Shown here: piece after piece, positions 43,701 through 52,613 of the stretch
Numbering within the stretch: position 1 is the first letter of the stretch
How the letters are laid out: each line of letters opens with the position of its first letter
The notes under the pieces: model-generated
Databases searched by the model: none
Told to the model about the DNA's origin: nothing
What the model saw: the letters and a program-made list of their open reading frames with translations, nothing else
NCBI RefSeq assembly: GCF_001476895.1
Contig: NZ_LDTB01000053.1
Coordinates: forward strand, 1-64,000
DNA: 64,000 nucleotides
Origin: Sphingomonas endophytica
Lineage (GTDB): Bacteria > Pseudomonadota > Alphaproteobacteria > Sphingomonadales > Sphingomonadaceae
Direction of reading: 5' to 3'
Made by a program: the position numbers and the translations under genes

Positions 43701-44354
43701 GCGACCCGTGGACAGGTCCGTTGCGAGCAGGAAGAAGCGGTCGCCTTCCGCAGAGCGCATGATGAACGGGTCGCGCAGGCCGCGCGTGCCGTCGCGCGAC
43801 TCCAGGACCGGCTGCGCATCGTTCAGCGCCTTCCATTGCAGGGCATTGTTGCCGTCGGACAGCGCGAAGCGCAGCTTTTCGCCGTCGATCGTATTTCCAC
43901 TGAAATAGACGAACATATAGGCGGACAGTGGAAGCGGGGTGGGGGGTGCGGCTCGTACGGTCACGTCGATCGGAACGGCGACCGGAGACCGGCCAGGTAA
44001 CGATACGGTGGCGGTCAGACGCAGACGGCGGTCGGTCCTGCCGCGCGTGACCAACCCTTTGCGCACGACGTCCGCGCCGCGCACCTTGTCGGTGTCGGAA
44101 ATGACCGCCGGATCGGATGATCGCCATGTGATCCGCGCCTCTCCGATATTCGGACCATCGGGCAGCCCCGGAATGGCCGAGGGATCGTCAGGGAGCGTCA
44201 CGTTGCCGCGGATCGGGCCTTCAAATGCGGGATCCGAGCGCAGCGCCCGCGCGATGGCATCGGTCAGCGGATCCGCGGGGGGGGCTGATCCGATCAGCAC
44301 CGCCCCCACCACCGCAAGAGATACGATCTTCAAGGGACGCGGTGCGCGGTTCAT
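40749..44354 (-). CDS. tandem glycoside hydrolase family 43 protein with Ig-like domains
   Basis: 1201 residues from ATG 44354. A signal-like hydrophobic N-terminus (IVSLAVVGAVLIGSAPP) is followed by an atrophied Ig-like domain (ITWRSSDPAVISD). The first five-bladed propeller contains YMFVYFSGN, RDPFIMR, WAPEATYDP and EVEGPTAF. A central beta-rich stretch follows, then a second Ig-like unit (VALREVGKLKTASVTLGYSDG), and a second GH43 unit with RADPDIYRW (base Asp), YWAPEMHEI, ENLAEGAF (acid Glu) and GPGHGAF. Family members remove arabinofuranosyl or xylosyl groups. Both propellers keep their acidic motifs by eye. Divergent from the second TonB-dependent receptor, probably one arabinan/arabinoxylan system. 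Confidence 0.88.
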   Translation of the reverse strand: MNRAPRPLKIVSLAVVGAVLIGSAPPADPLTDAIARALRSDPAFEGPIRGNVTLPDDPSAIPGLPDGPNIGEARITWRSSDPAVISDTDKVRGADVVRKGLVTRGRTDRRLRLTATVSLPGRSPVAVPIDVTVRAAPPTPLPLSAYMFVYFSGNTIDGEKLRFALSDGNNALQWKALNDAQPVLESRDGTRGLRDPFIMRSAEGDRFFLLATDLSTGRTGWGGSTTHGSRYLEIWESTDLIHWGRQRHVRVNLPDAGMTWAPEATYDPTIGAYVVYWTSTLYKDGAHTVEDGNGPQILRATTRDFRSFTDPVPWFKAADVPGAITAKGMIDATVLKDGDRYYRFTKISDARGCPSSDILAQVSPSLRADGASGAWRIIDRCIGRRAGTPEVEGPTAFRANPGDTSGFRYFLWVDDYGGVGYIPLATRSLEGKVAWTYPRRFALPQSPRHGTVMAITAAERDALIARWGRPGSDSPTLADRWVVGPVLRSPTRLPVPAGYVATWHVDGRALPDDVLTNNGAEPRTVRLKGTLRGPDGTTLTKHFTVRLLGASARRLEAYARVPTTIQDANQPTVARSVHLALTRSDGRMTPLNDDYGVMFARGDYVGVDRVSLRGVMDPSLFYFADGALGVIATRVDMSGTPDTASSATVVFRDDPTSANFTELGTLNLGTDDGVTRPRAVWDSDARRYLVSWIDRSGAPRWTTVADLARLEWRRTSFYPETGGRRAVIAAEGNVGAVRSGKVTTSDDDALPVDDATAAALTTRFDRIANTTATVAPRTVALREVGKLKTASVTLGYSDGSTATRAVDWDAVDLARLTRPGRYLVHGTVRQRRYPDIFAYNRADPDIYRWDKGGRVRYLFVATDDTDNDNVGSPHLPLRVANSIADLADDHGGRAREIDLLDRRNRHERTVEGRTIAGCYWAPEMHEIGGRLSILFAPCFNPRDDRSSEGGIWSTVESHIIQLRDGGDPANPADWSQPAAVRKADGTPLGRPEMPANISLDMSYFEVRGQGYYIWSQRYLPASGPLGDPLTWIAKVDPARPTRLAGPPSAIIAPETSVEENLAEGAFALIHDKRLTLVYSSSGVSPTYVVNGTSAPLDADLTRIDAWRKWSAPLQKSVPMPAGDRDYRRYEQGPGHGAFTTDEDGNPLYVYHTWGNGVGGDGRDTRVRRVHWAADGRPLLEMSPDEEVSPANRRVTMEVIVL

Positions 44355-44975
44355 CCAGACTCTCCCGGTCGCGGCAATGGCGAGCACGTCACCTCGTCGC
44401 TTCTCAAGCGCGCATTATGTACGACATTTGTCGTGCGGCAAGGTGCAAGTGAGTCAAAGAGGCTGCTGTTCACGCGGACGTCCGGTCAGATGGGCGAAAG
44501 TACGAGTGCTGTCGAAGTGATTGCGCGCCAGATGGGAAAAGTGAATAACGAAAAGTATGAAGAATAGCAGAGTGGCAGGAGAGTTGAACAGCCTGCGGGG
44601 AAAAATCCAAGGCGCAAGCTTAATTGAATTCGAGAAGCGGGTAGTTCGTGATTGAGAAGTTGGACGATTGCTTAAAGATCGTTGAGGATTTGCGATCGGG
44701 TTTGTGAAATGGCGGAAACGCGAGCACGATATTTGCAGTGGTCGGGGCAGTTCGCAGGGTAGGGGCATATCAGTGCACGCCAATCGTCGAAAATTTCATG
44801 ATGCTGAACATTGACACAAAAAATTACAAGAATGACCTTTTGAATTATCAACTACTTATGGCGTGCGAGATGTGGCGCGCCGCGGAAAGCCGTGATTGCT
44901 GTGTTGACATCTACGGCTCCGTTTTGATCTTTGTCTGACAAATGACTCGTAAAGACGGTCGAAAAGGAGGGAAAA
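44355..44975. other. 621-base AT-richer intergenic region between GH43 and the receptor
   Basis: It must contain the two divergent promoters. GC is visibly lower than around it, especially 44500-44960. The frames inside (for example minus 44454-44783) show no family motif. A palindrome at 44421-44434 is listed separately. AAAGGAGGGAAAA just before 44976 is the receptor's ribosome-binding site. No RNA gene recognised. Confidence 0.5.
44421..44434. promoter_or_regulatory. candidate operator ACGACA-TT-TGTCGT
   Basis: A perfect 6-bp inverted repeat with a two-base centre, 67 bases upstream of the GH43 start on the minus strand, hence near its promoter. The size and symmetry suit a GntR- or LacI-type dimeric repressor, which are common in glycan-use loci; no such regulator gene is in the window. 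Confidence 0.4.
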
Positions 44976-47879
44976 ATGAAGCATTTTGCGATGCTTGCGT
45001 CCACCGCTCTGGTCGCTTCGACGTCCGGCAATGCTTGCGCGAAGAATGCGGATTTTTCCTCCAGCGTTGAGTTCGAGACGCCAGCCGCCGCGCAATCCCG
45101 CAAGACGGATGACGTAAGTTCCTCTCGATCTGATATCGACCCTGCTGCGGAGGCAGCCGCCGAGGGGCCGGGGGCGCCATCTGGTCGGCCGCCCGAAGCA
45201 AGTGGGTCGGGCTCGTCTGAAGATATCATCGTCACCGGTCTTCTCAGGCGCAGTCTGGCGTCAGCCGCGCAAATCAAGCGGAATTCCGATGCGATCCTGG
45301 ATGCGGTGGTGGCGCAGGACATCGGAAAACTACCGGATGACAGCGCGGCGGAGACGCTGGCGCGTATTCCCGGCGTGCAGGTCGATCGGAACGCCGATCA
45401 GGTCACGCAGGTGATCGTCCGTGGTCTGCCGAACGTCGCGACCACCTATAACGGCCGCGAATTCTTCACCGCTGAATTGCGGCGCGCGCAGCTGCAGGAT
45501 CTGCCCGCGCAGGCGCTCGCGGGGCTGGAGGTCTATAAGTCGGGTACTGCGGACCTCATCGAGCCCGGCCTGGCAGGCCTGGTGAACGTGCGGACGCGCC
45601 GGCCGCTGGACTTTAAGGGAATTGTCGTCGGCGGCGGTCTGCGCGGCGCCTATAACGATCAGAGCAAGTTGTTCGACCCGAGCGGCAACATCCTGCTCTC
45701 CAATCGCTGGGACACGGGCATCGGCGAGATGGGGGCCCTGATCAACCTCACCTACTCACGTCAACGATTCTACAACGCCACCCGCTTCAACAATACCTTC
45801 GTCACGGACTCGAGTCCGACATCCACGATCTCCCCGAACCCGGGGAAGGGCATTCGGTATCCCTATTCGGTGGGCCTCTACAATCCCGGCGGGAAGCGCT
45901 GGCTGCCGTCCGGAAACGTCGCATTGCAGTGGAAGCCCAACAGCGACCTCGAATTCTATGCGGAAGGTTACTTTCAGGGCTATCGCGCCAACAATTTCCT
46001 TGATCTCTGGGAGAACGACCTTCGAGCCGAGAACCCGGCCCTTTCCAACGTCGTGCTTGTCGATGGAACCAATTACGTCAAGAGCATGACGAAGAACGGC
46101 GGGGTACGGCAGCAGGCGTTCCGCTCCACGCATGAGGCGTACACGGACAGCTACCAAGTCGCTACCGGTGCGGTCTGGCACACCGGCAGGGCAACGCTGT
46201 CGACGGACTTCGCCTATACATCCAGTATTTTCAAATTCTTCGAGCACAGCCTCGATTCCGCGCTGGCGTCGCCGCAAACCATCGATGTCGATTTCATGAG
46301 TTCCGGCGGTGCGTCCTTCAGTCTGCCCAACTTCAAGATCACCGATCCGTCGCAATATATCTGGCGCGGGTATTTCGAGTCGCGGCTCTACGCAGCGGGC
46401 ACCGGCTATCAATGGCGCGGCGATCTGGACCTTGATACCGATCCGCTGCCCCTGCTGCGGAGCCTCAAGGTCGGCTATCGGGTCACTACCCGAAAGGCCG
46501 AAAGATATTCCGGTAGCCGATATGCGAACACGGAGGCGCTCAAGGTGCCGCTCTCCGACCTGAGTATTGGAGAGTTGTCGCTGATCACGAACGGCTTTCG
46601 TGGAAACGCACAGGGATTTACGCAATACTTGAGCTATCCGTTTGCCGCCATCGACGGTAACCAGAGCAAGTTGCGTCAGCTCTCGCGCGAGGGGCTGAGG
46701 CGACGGCTGGCGCTGGACCCGAACAATGCCGAGCTTGCGGCTGATCTGGCAGCGTGGACGTCCGAGGATGTTCAGGTCGTACCGGCAGCGCGATTCCTCG
46801 CCGAGGAAAAGACCTATGCGGCCTACATTTCCGGGAAATTCGGTTTCGATGTCGGATCGATGCAGGTGGACGGGACCGCCGGCGTGCGCGCCATCATCAC
46901 CAACGGGCAATATTCGGGAACGTCGCGTACGACCGTCAACGGCGTCACGACCGCGACGCCGCAGACCTTGCGGCAGGATTACGTCGACGTGCTGCCGAGC
47001 ATGAACATGCGGGTCAAGTTCACCGATGCGCTTCAACTGCGCCTCGGCTACACGCACACCCGCACCCAGCCCGAATTCGGTGACCTCAACCCTGCCGTGA
47101 CGATCACCCAGGCGACGGGTGCTACTACCGTAATGGGCCCCGCAGGGCCGGTCAGGGCGACCGGTGGAGGTGGTAATCCCGATCTGAAACCGCTGACGTC
47201 GAAAAACTACGACGCGAGCCTGGAATGGTACTTCAGCAAATCCGGGTCGGTCAGCGCCGCCATCTTCTATCGTGACCTGTTCGGCTTCATCAATAACTAT
47301 GCCCGTTTCGTTCAAGATCCGACGTTTGGCTATATCAGGTTGAACCGCCCCGAGAATTCCGGAGAAGGGCGAATTTCCGGCGCGGAGGTCGGTTTCCAGT
47401 CGTTTCTCGGCTTTCTGCCCGGTTTCCTCAAGGGTTTTGGCGTCCAGGGCAATGCCACTTACCTGAACGCGAAAACACGAAATCCGACGTTCGATGCAGC
47501 CGGCAACAGTTTCACCTACGGGCCGTTCCGTGAGCTCGCCGGCATTTCCCGTATCGCGTACAACGCCTCGGTGTTTTACGAGAAGGACGGGATCGTCACG
47601 CGCCTTTCCTATAACAAGCGTAGCTCGTACATCAGCGGCTATGGCGTCGATGTAAACAACAAGGAATTCGCAAACCGCATCGCTGCCATCAGCAGGCTCG
47701 ATTTCTCCTTTGGTTATGATATCACCAAGAATATTACGATCAGTGCGGATGCCACCAATTTGCTGGCCAAGCCCTTTTCAAATTACTTCGCTGATTCCAA
47801 CGGTTTTCGTTATACTCAGGACGTGCGCTACGAAGGCCGCTACTTCGGCCTGGGATTTCGTTTCCGCTTTGGAGAGTAG
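44976..47879 (+). CDS. TonB-dependent receptor, sphingomonad/Caulobacter carbohydrate type
   Basis: 967 residues. Signal peptide (MLASTALVASTSGNACA), a Ser/Pro/Glu-rich linker, TonB box DIIVTGLLR (about 86-94), then a plug with QDIGKLPDDSAAETLARIPG and RGLPNVATTYNGREF. This is the pattern of the large TonB-dependent receptor group common in Caulobacter, Xanthomonas and sphingomonads. The barrel ends FGLGFRFRFGE. The group typically transports plant oligosaccharides. A strong ribosome-binding site (AAAGGAGGG) precedes the start. Divergent from the tandem GH43 gene, so the likely cargo is the product of arabinan/arabinoxylan breakdown. Confidence 0.93.
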   Translation: MKHFAMLASTALVASTSGNACAKNADFSSSVEFETPAAAQSRKTDDVSSSRSDIDPAAEAAAEGPGAPSGRPPEASGSGSSEDIIVTGLLRRSLASAAQIKRNSDAILDAVVAQDIGKLPDDSAAETLARIPGVQVDRNADQVTQVIVRGLPNVATTYNGREFFTAELRRAQLQDLPAQALAGLEVYKSGTADLIEPGLAGLVNVRTRRPLDFKGIVVGGGLRGAYNDQSKLFDPSGNILLSNRWDTGIGEMGALINLTYSRQRFYNATRFNNTFVTDSSPTSTISPNPGKGIRYPYSVGLYNPGGKRWLPSGNVALQWKPNSDLEFYAEGYFQGYRANNFLDLWENDLRAENPALSNVVLVDGTNYVKSMTKNGGVRQQAFRSTHEAYTDSYQVATGAVWHTGRATLSTDFAYTSSIFKFFEHSLDSALASPQTIDVDFMSSGGASFSLPNFKITDPSQYIWRGYFESRLYAAGTGYQWRGDLDLDTDPLPLLRSLKVGYRVTTRKAERYSGSRYANTEALKVPLSDLSIGELSLITNGFRGNAQGFTQYLSYPFAAIDGNQSKLRQLSREGLRRRLALDPNNAELAADLAAWTSEDVQVVPAARFLAEEKTYAAYISGKFGFDVGSMQVDGTAGVRAIITNGQYSGTSRTTVNGVTTATPQTLRQDYVDVLPSMNMRVKFTDALQLRLGYTHTRTQPEFGDLNPAVTITQATGATTVMGPAGPVRATGGGGNPDLKPLTSKNYDASLEWYFSKSGSVSAAIFYRDLFGFINNYARFVQDPTFGYIRLNRPENSGEGRISGAEVGFQSFLGFLPGFLKGFGVQGNATYLNAKTRNPTFDAAGNSFTYGPFRELAGISRIAYNASVFYEKDGIVTRLSYNKRSSYISGYGVDVNNKEFANRIAAISRLDFSFGYDITKNITISADATNLLAKPFSNYFADSNGFRYTQDVRYEGRYFGLGFRFRFGE

Positions 47880-48010
47880 GCTGTTGTGAGATCGGTGCGC
47901 TTGCGGACCTAGTATCCGGCATGAATGTCGCCTGCGGCCTGCTTGTCGCCTTCGGAGCCACGGCATCGTTGCGCGTGTGGACGGCACCGACGGGCCGCCC
48001 AGGCGGGCTC

Positions 48011-49027
48011 TCACGCGCGATAGCCGCCTTGCCGTTCAAGCATCCAGCCGGGGTATTCCGCTGGCAGCTTCGTCACCGCATCGAGCGTTGCGAGATCGTC
48101 CGCGTCGAGCGACACCTGCGTTGCAGCGATGTTGTCGGCGAGCTGGTCCATGCGCTTGGCCCCGACGATAACGCTCGTCACCACCGGCTGGTGGAGCAGC
48201 CAGGCGAGCGCTACCTGCGCGACGGTGCAGCCCTTCGCCTCGGCGATGCGCCGCATTTCGGGGATCACCACCGAACCGCGCGTGCGGTCGACCGGCGGAA
48301 AGTCGAAGGTCGCGCGCCGGCCGTCCACCGCCTTACCTTCTTCGTCATACTTGCCCGACAGATAGCCGCCGGCGAGCGGGCTCCACACCATCAGCCCGAT
48401 CTTCTCGGAGCGGAGCATTGGCACGATTTCGCGCTCCAGATCGCGGCCGACCAGCGTGTAATAGGCCTGGAGCGACAGGATCGGCGCGAGCCGCCGCGCC
48501 TCCGCGATGCCGACCGCCTTCACCACCTGCCATGCCGCCCAGTTGGACAGGCCGAGATAGCGGACGTGACCGTGGCGGACGAGCGTGTCGAGCGCCTCCA
48601 GCGTCTCCTCGATCGGCGTCGCAGGATCGAAGCCGTGGATCTGATAGAGGTCGATATGGTCCAGCCCGAGCCGTTGCAGGCTCTGCTTGCACTGGCTGAG
48701 GATGTGGCCTCTCGAAGCGCCCCGCGCATTGGGGCCGTCACCCATTGGACCCAGCACCTTGGTCGCGACCACGACATCGTCCCGGGAAACGCCGAGGTTC
48801 TTCAGCGACTGGCCGAGGATACGCTCGCTCTCGCCGCCGGCATAGACATTGGCGGTGTCGACGAAGTTGATGCCGGCGTCGAGCGCGGTCCTTACCAGCG
48901 CGTCGGCTTCGTCCTGTCGGAGCTGACCGATCTGCCCCCACATCCCCTCGTTGCCGCCGAAGGTCATGGTGCCGAGGCAGAGTTCGGATACGAACAGGCC
49001 GCTGTGGCCGAGCTGACGCATACGCAT
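48011..49027 (-). CDS. aldo/keto reductase
   Basis: 338 residues of an NADPH-dependent TIM-barrel reductase. ELCLGTMTFGG, the catalytic Asp/Tyr in FVDTANVYAGG, the Lys region VVATKVLG, the His in HGFDP and LGLSNWAAWQ are all at family positions, and SVIVGAKRMDQL near the C-terminus contacts NADP. It belongs to the group of general stress or aldehyde-reducing AKRs. An AraC-type regulator lies divergently 151 bases away and probably controls it. Confidence 0.93.
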   Translation of the reverse strand: MRMRQLGHSGLFVSELCLGTMTFGGNEGMWGQIGQLRQDEADALVRTALDAGINFVDTANVYAGGESERILGQSLKNLGVSRDDVVVATKVLGPMGDGPNARGASRGHILSQCKQSLQRLGLDHIDLYQIHGFDPATPIEETLEALDTLVRHGHVRYLGLSNWAAWQVVKAVGIAEARRLAPILSLQAYYTLVGRDLEREIVPMLRSEKIGLMVWSPLAGGYLSGKYDEEGKAVDGRRATFDFPPVDRTRGSVVIPEMRRIAEAKGCTVAQVALAWLLHQPVVTSVIVGAKRMDQLADNIAATQVSLDADDLATLDAVTKLPAEYPGWMLERQGGYRA

Positions 49028-49178
49028 GGGGATCGTTCTCCTGATGGGATCGGATTGAGGGGAGATAGGCGCCGAACGCGCGGCGTGGCGACGCCGATCC
49101 GATCAATGTCCTGCCCGATCCTATCAATATGACCCGCTGTCCGTGCATCGGCGCGGATCAAGCGCTAGCTTGAAGCGG

Positions 49179-50075
49179 ATGACGACGCTGACCGACCTTG
49201 CCCCACTGATCGAGCGTCACTGGTTCGCATATGGCCGCGAGACGCCGATCGAAGGGTTGCTGATCACCCGCGCGGAGACGCCGAGCGGCATCATCCGCGC
49301 GGTCTATCGCCCCTCCTTCTGCCTCGTCGTGCAGGGCGCGAAGACGACGATGCTCGGCGAGACACGCTATCGCTACGCCGCCGGTCAGTGCCTGCTCGCC
49401 TCCGTCGACCTGCCGGTGACGGCGCGGATCACGCAGGCGACCCAAGAGGCGCCCTATCTCGCGCTGTCGCTGGCGATCGATCCGGCGGTGGTAACCGAAC
49501 TGCTCGCCGAATTGGCCGGGGCGCTGGCCGATGCGCCCGCCTTCGCCGCGCTGTCGACGGCCGATCACGATCCCGCGCTGTGCGATCCTCTCAAGCGGCT
49601 GCTCGACCTTCTCGATGCCCCCCGAGACGCGCAGGTGCTCGCGCCGCTCGTCCGGCGCGAGATCGTGTGGCGCCTGCTGGGCGGGGCGCTGGGACCGGCG
49701 CTGCGGCAGATCGGGCTCGCCGACACCCATGCCGCGCGGATCGGCCGCGCCACCGCCCACATCCGCGACCATTACGCGGAGACCTTGCGCGTGGCCGATC
49801 TGGCGGCGCTGGCCAGCATGAGTGTCCCCGGCTTCCATCGCCACTTCAAGACGGTGACGACCATGACGCCGGTGCAGTTCCAGAAGCAGGTGCGATTACA
49901 GGAGGCTCGCCGCCGGCTGATCGCCGCCGAGGAGGTCGCCCGCGTCGGCTTTGCGGTCGGCTACGAGAGCCTGTCGCAATTCAGCCGCGACTATCGCCGC
50001 CTGTTCGGGGCACCGCCGGGGCGGGATGCCGCGGCGATCCGTGCGCAACTCGCACCGGAACCGGCATTACCGTGA
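49179..50075 (+). CDS. AraC family transcriptional regulator
   Basis: 298 residues from ATG 49179. The N-terminal AraC_N cupin-like domain shows ETPSGIIRAVYRPSFCLVVQGAK and YAAGQCLLASVDLPV. The C-terminal double helix-turn-helix contains LRVADLAALASMSVPGFHRHF and VGYESLSQFSRDYRRLFG. Proteins of this type commonly sit divergently from an aldo/keto reductase and activate it in response to an unknown small molecule. The short gap between the two genes fits shared operators. Confidence 0.93.
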   Translation: MTTLTDLAPLIERHWFAYGRETPIEGLLITRAETPSGIIRAVYRPSFCLVVQGAKTTMLGETRYRYAAGQCLLASVDLPVTARITQATQEAPYLALSLAIDPAVVTELLAELAGALADAPAFAALSTADHDPALCDPLKRLLDLLDAPRDAQVLAPLVRREIVWRLLGGALGPALRQIGLADTHAARIGRATAHIRDHYAETLRVADLAALASMSVPGFHRHFKTVTTMTPVQFQKQVRLQEARRRLIAAEEVARVGFAVGYESLSQFSRDYRRLFGAPPGRDAAAIRAQLAPEPALP

Positions 50076-50115
50076 TGCTTGACTTCGTCAAGTAATTGGG
50101 GCCAGCAGGACGACC

Positions 50116-51033
50116 ATGGAAAACGCAGACGTCACAGCGGTCCGCCGGTTCAACCGCTTCTACACGCAGACTATCGGCGCACTGGACACGCGCTTCCTCG
50201 GCACCGACGCGAGCCTGCCCGAAGCGCGGCTGCTGTTCGAGATCGCGACACGCGAGCCCGTCACCGCCAGCGTGTTGCAGGACGTGCTGGGCATGGACGC
50301 GGGGTATCTCAGCCGTATGATCGCACGGTTCCAGGGGCGCGGCTGGGTCGTTCGCGCGGTGCGGGCGGATGATGCGCGCGCCCGGGACCTGCGGCTTACC
50401 GAGGCTGGACGCGACGCCTTCAGGATCGTCGACGAACGCCAGCGCGCGGCCGTCAGCGATCTTCTTGGCACGGTGGCCGGCACGAGCCGGCGCGACCTCG
50501 TCGAAGCGCTGACGCGCGCTCGCCTGTTGCTCGACCCGGCGTCAGGTGGAGCGTTCCATATCCGCTCGTTCCGCACGGGGGAACCGGCGCTGATCGCCGC
50601 CCGGCAATCGGTGCTCTACGCCGAGAGCCATGGCTGGGGACGCGAGCTTGAGGTGATCGAGGGCGAGGTGATCGCGGCCTTCCTGCGCGACTTCGATCCC
50701 GCCCGCGAGCAATGCTGGGTCGCGGAGATCGACGGCGTGATGGCCGGCGCGGTGTTCGTCACCGATGAGGGTGACCGTCTCGCCCGCCTGCGCTTGCTCC
50801 ACGTCGAACCGTTCGCGCGGCGGCGCGGGATCGGGGAGGCGCTGGTCGCGCGATGCGTCGGCTTCGCGCGCGAGGCCGGCTACACCGCGCTGACGCTGTG
50901 GACCCATAGCGTGCTGCAGTCCGCTCGCCGCATCTATGCCGCGCAGGGCTTCCGTTGTGTCGAGACGGCGATGCACGACCGGTTCGGTGTGCCCCTCCAG
51001 GGAGAGACGTGGCGGCTGGAACTGGCGGCATGA
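50116..51033 (+). CDS. MarR-GNAT fusion protein
   Basis: 305 residues with two domains: a MarR-type winged helix (about 1-140; SVLQDVLGMDAGYLSRMIARF and RADDARARDLRLTEAG) and a GNAT acetyltransferase (about 150-305; EPFARRRGIGEALVARC for the acetyl-CoA loop, then RRIYAAQGFRCVE). This fusion is known in many proteobacteria but its substrate is not. It is followed by a second GNAT gene with an ATGA overlap. Confidence 0.92.
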   Translation: MENADVTAVRRFNRFYTQTIGALDTRFLGTDASLPEARLLFEIATREPVTASVLQDVLGMDAGYLSRMIARFQGRGWVVRAVRADDARARDLRLTEAGRDAFRIVDERQRAAVSDLLGTVAGTSRRDLVEALTRARLLLDPASGGAFHIRSFRTGEPALIAARQSVLYAESHGWGRELEVIEGEVIAAFLRDFDPAREQCWVAEIDGVMAGAVFVTDEGDRLARLRLLHVEPFARRRGIGEALVARCVGFAREAGYTALTLWTHSVLQSARRIYAAQGFRCVETAMHDRFGVPLQGETWRLELAA

Positions 51034-51587
51034 GCGGTGTCCTGACGATTCGCCGGGCCGTGGAAGAGGATATGGGCACGCTGCGCGACCTGATGACCCA
51101 GGCGATCGATCGCGGTCAGGCGGCGGTGCTGACACCCGCTCAAATCGTCGCGAGCCGCGCCGTGATGGGGCTGGATACGCAATTGGTGCGTGACGGCACC
51201 TATTTCATCGTCGAGGAAGACGGGGTGGCAGTCGGCTGTGGCGGATGGAGCCGGCGCGCGACGCTCTATGGCGGCGATCACAGCGCCGGGCTGCGCGACC
51301 CCGCACTGCTCGACCCTGCCCGCGACGCCGCCCGTATCCGCGCGATGTACACCCACCCCGATCATGTCCGGCGCGGGATTGGCCGCATGGTGCTCGACCG
51401 GTGCGAGCAGGCGGCCGCGCAGGCGGGTTTCACGGCCGGCGAACTGATGAGCACCGCCAGCGGCGAGCGGCTCTACGCCGCGTGCGGCTATCGCCCGCTC
51501 GAACGTGCCGACGCGGATGTGGATGGCGTCATCGTGCCGCTGATCCGGATGCGGAAGGCCCTTCGCCCGATCGGAACCGGAGGGTGA
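51030..51587 (+). CDS. GNAT family N-acetyltransferase
   Basis: 185 residues from ATG 51030, overlapping the stop of the MarR-GNAT gene. The GNAT core has FIVEEDGVAVGCGGWSRRA and the acetyl-CoA motif DHVRRGIGRMVLDRCE, with ERLYAACGYRPLE closing the fold. Coupled translation with the MarR-GNAT fusion suggests that both acetyltransferases work on related compounds. Ends about 30 bases before a decayed transporter fragment. Confidence 0.9.
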   Translation: MSGVLTIRRAVEEDMGTLRDLMTQAIDRGQAAVLTPAQIVASRAVMGLDTQLVRDGTYFIVEEDGVAVGCGGWSRRATLYGGDHSAGLRDPALLDPARDAARIRAMYTHPDHVRRGIGRMVLDRCEQAAAQAGFTAGELMSTASGERLYAACGYRPLERADADVDGVIVPLIRMRKALRPIGTGG

Positions 51588-51619
51588 TCCACTGGCCTGC
51601 GCTTCCCTGCGGCGTGGGC

Positions 51620-51851
51620 GCACGATAGGTTCCAGACCGGGCAGGCCCAACCCGGCGCCGATCACCCCGCCACCCGATGCCGCGCCGATCGCATTGCCGA
51701 GGTTGAACGCCCCGATGTTCATCGCGGAGGCGAGGTTCGGCGCGTCGGCCGCGGCATCCATCACCCGCATCTGCAAGGGCGGCACGACCGCGAAGTTGGC
51801 GACGCGCCAGATCAGGATCGCGGCGGCAGCGGTGAACTGACGACAGGCCAT
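51620..51851 (-). pseudogene. MFS transporter, C-terminal fragment
   Basis: Leftward codons read FAVVPPLQMRVMDAAADAP, then NLASAMNIGAFNLGNAIGAA and GGGVIGAGLGLPGLEPIV. This is the eleventh/twelfth-helix region of arabinose-efflux-type MFS permeases. Nothing of the first ten helices is seen upstream, and the reading frame continues on both sides into unrelated sequence. A decayed remnant between the GNAT gene and the tRNA. Confidence 0.65.
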
Positions 51852-52114
51852 GCGCAAACCCTCGACTACGACGCTCAGTCGGTCGGATATAAGGCGGGCG
51901 CGGTAAAAACTCCCGGTGCGTAATGAAATGGAGAGGGGTAGCGGCTGGCCCGCCACCATGATCTTGCGCCGCCTATGATAGCTGCCGCCGCGCAGTTTCA
52001 AGTTCGGCAATCCCACGCCTTGGCCCCCGATGGTTACAGCGATGGGTACAACCGTGGGTACAACGGTTCCCGATCGCCGGGTTGGCGGGGTGAAATCAGT
52101 AGCTTAGCGGGAGT

Positions 52115-52191
<77 letters not shown>

Positions 52192-52328
52192 ACGCGAGAT
52201 GCGGTCCTATCAGCTAGGCCGCGCGGTGGCGGGGCGCAAGCGCGCGTTCGCACCGGAATATCAAAGAGGCACCATCAAAGGCGCCTTCATGACGTCGACC
52301 GCGCCGCTGCTGCCGCAAGGGCAGGGGA

Positions 52329-52592
52329 TCAGCGGCGGGCCGCGTCCTCTTCGGCCGTTTCGCGAACATTGTCCGCCTGGTCGTCGAGATTGTCGGCAGC
52401 GTCGTCCAGCAGGTCGGCGGCGCTGTCGTTGGCGGTGGCATCGGCCATCGCCGCGAGATTGTCGGCCTTGCGCTCCAGCGCGTCGGCGACCGCCTCGGCA
52501 TTGTTACCGATCGAGGCCGTGCCGGTCTGGTCGCTGCACGCGGACACGCCGATCAGCGCGACCGCCAACAGGGGAAGGAGCTTCCTCACCAT
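52329..52592 (-). CDS. small acidic Ala-rich lipoprotein (paralog 1)
   Basis: 87 residues from ATG 52592. A lipoprotein signal peptide ends in the lipobox GVSAC, so the mature protein starts with Cys and is anchored to a membrane. The mature part is acidic and Ala/Asp/Asn-rich with repeated A-D-N spacing (ADNLAAMADATAND, DDAADNLDDQADNVRE), which predicts long amphipathic helices. It shares layout and exact length with the gene immediately upstream. Function unknown. Confidence 0.75.
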   Translation of the reverse strand: MVRKLLPLLAVALIGVSACSDQTGTASIGNNAEAVADALERKADNLAAMADATANDSAADLLDDAADNLDDQADNVRETAEEDAARR

Positions 52593-52613
52593 CACTGGCA
52601 CGACCTCCATCGA

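Noticed and set aside
44454..44783. 109-codon minus-strand frame in the GH43/receptor gap
   Set aside because: Ser/Arg/Phe-rich, with no ribosome-binding site and no recognisable fold; it lies in an AT-rich promoter region.
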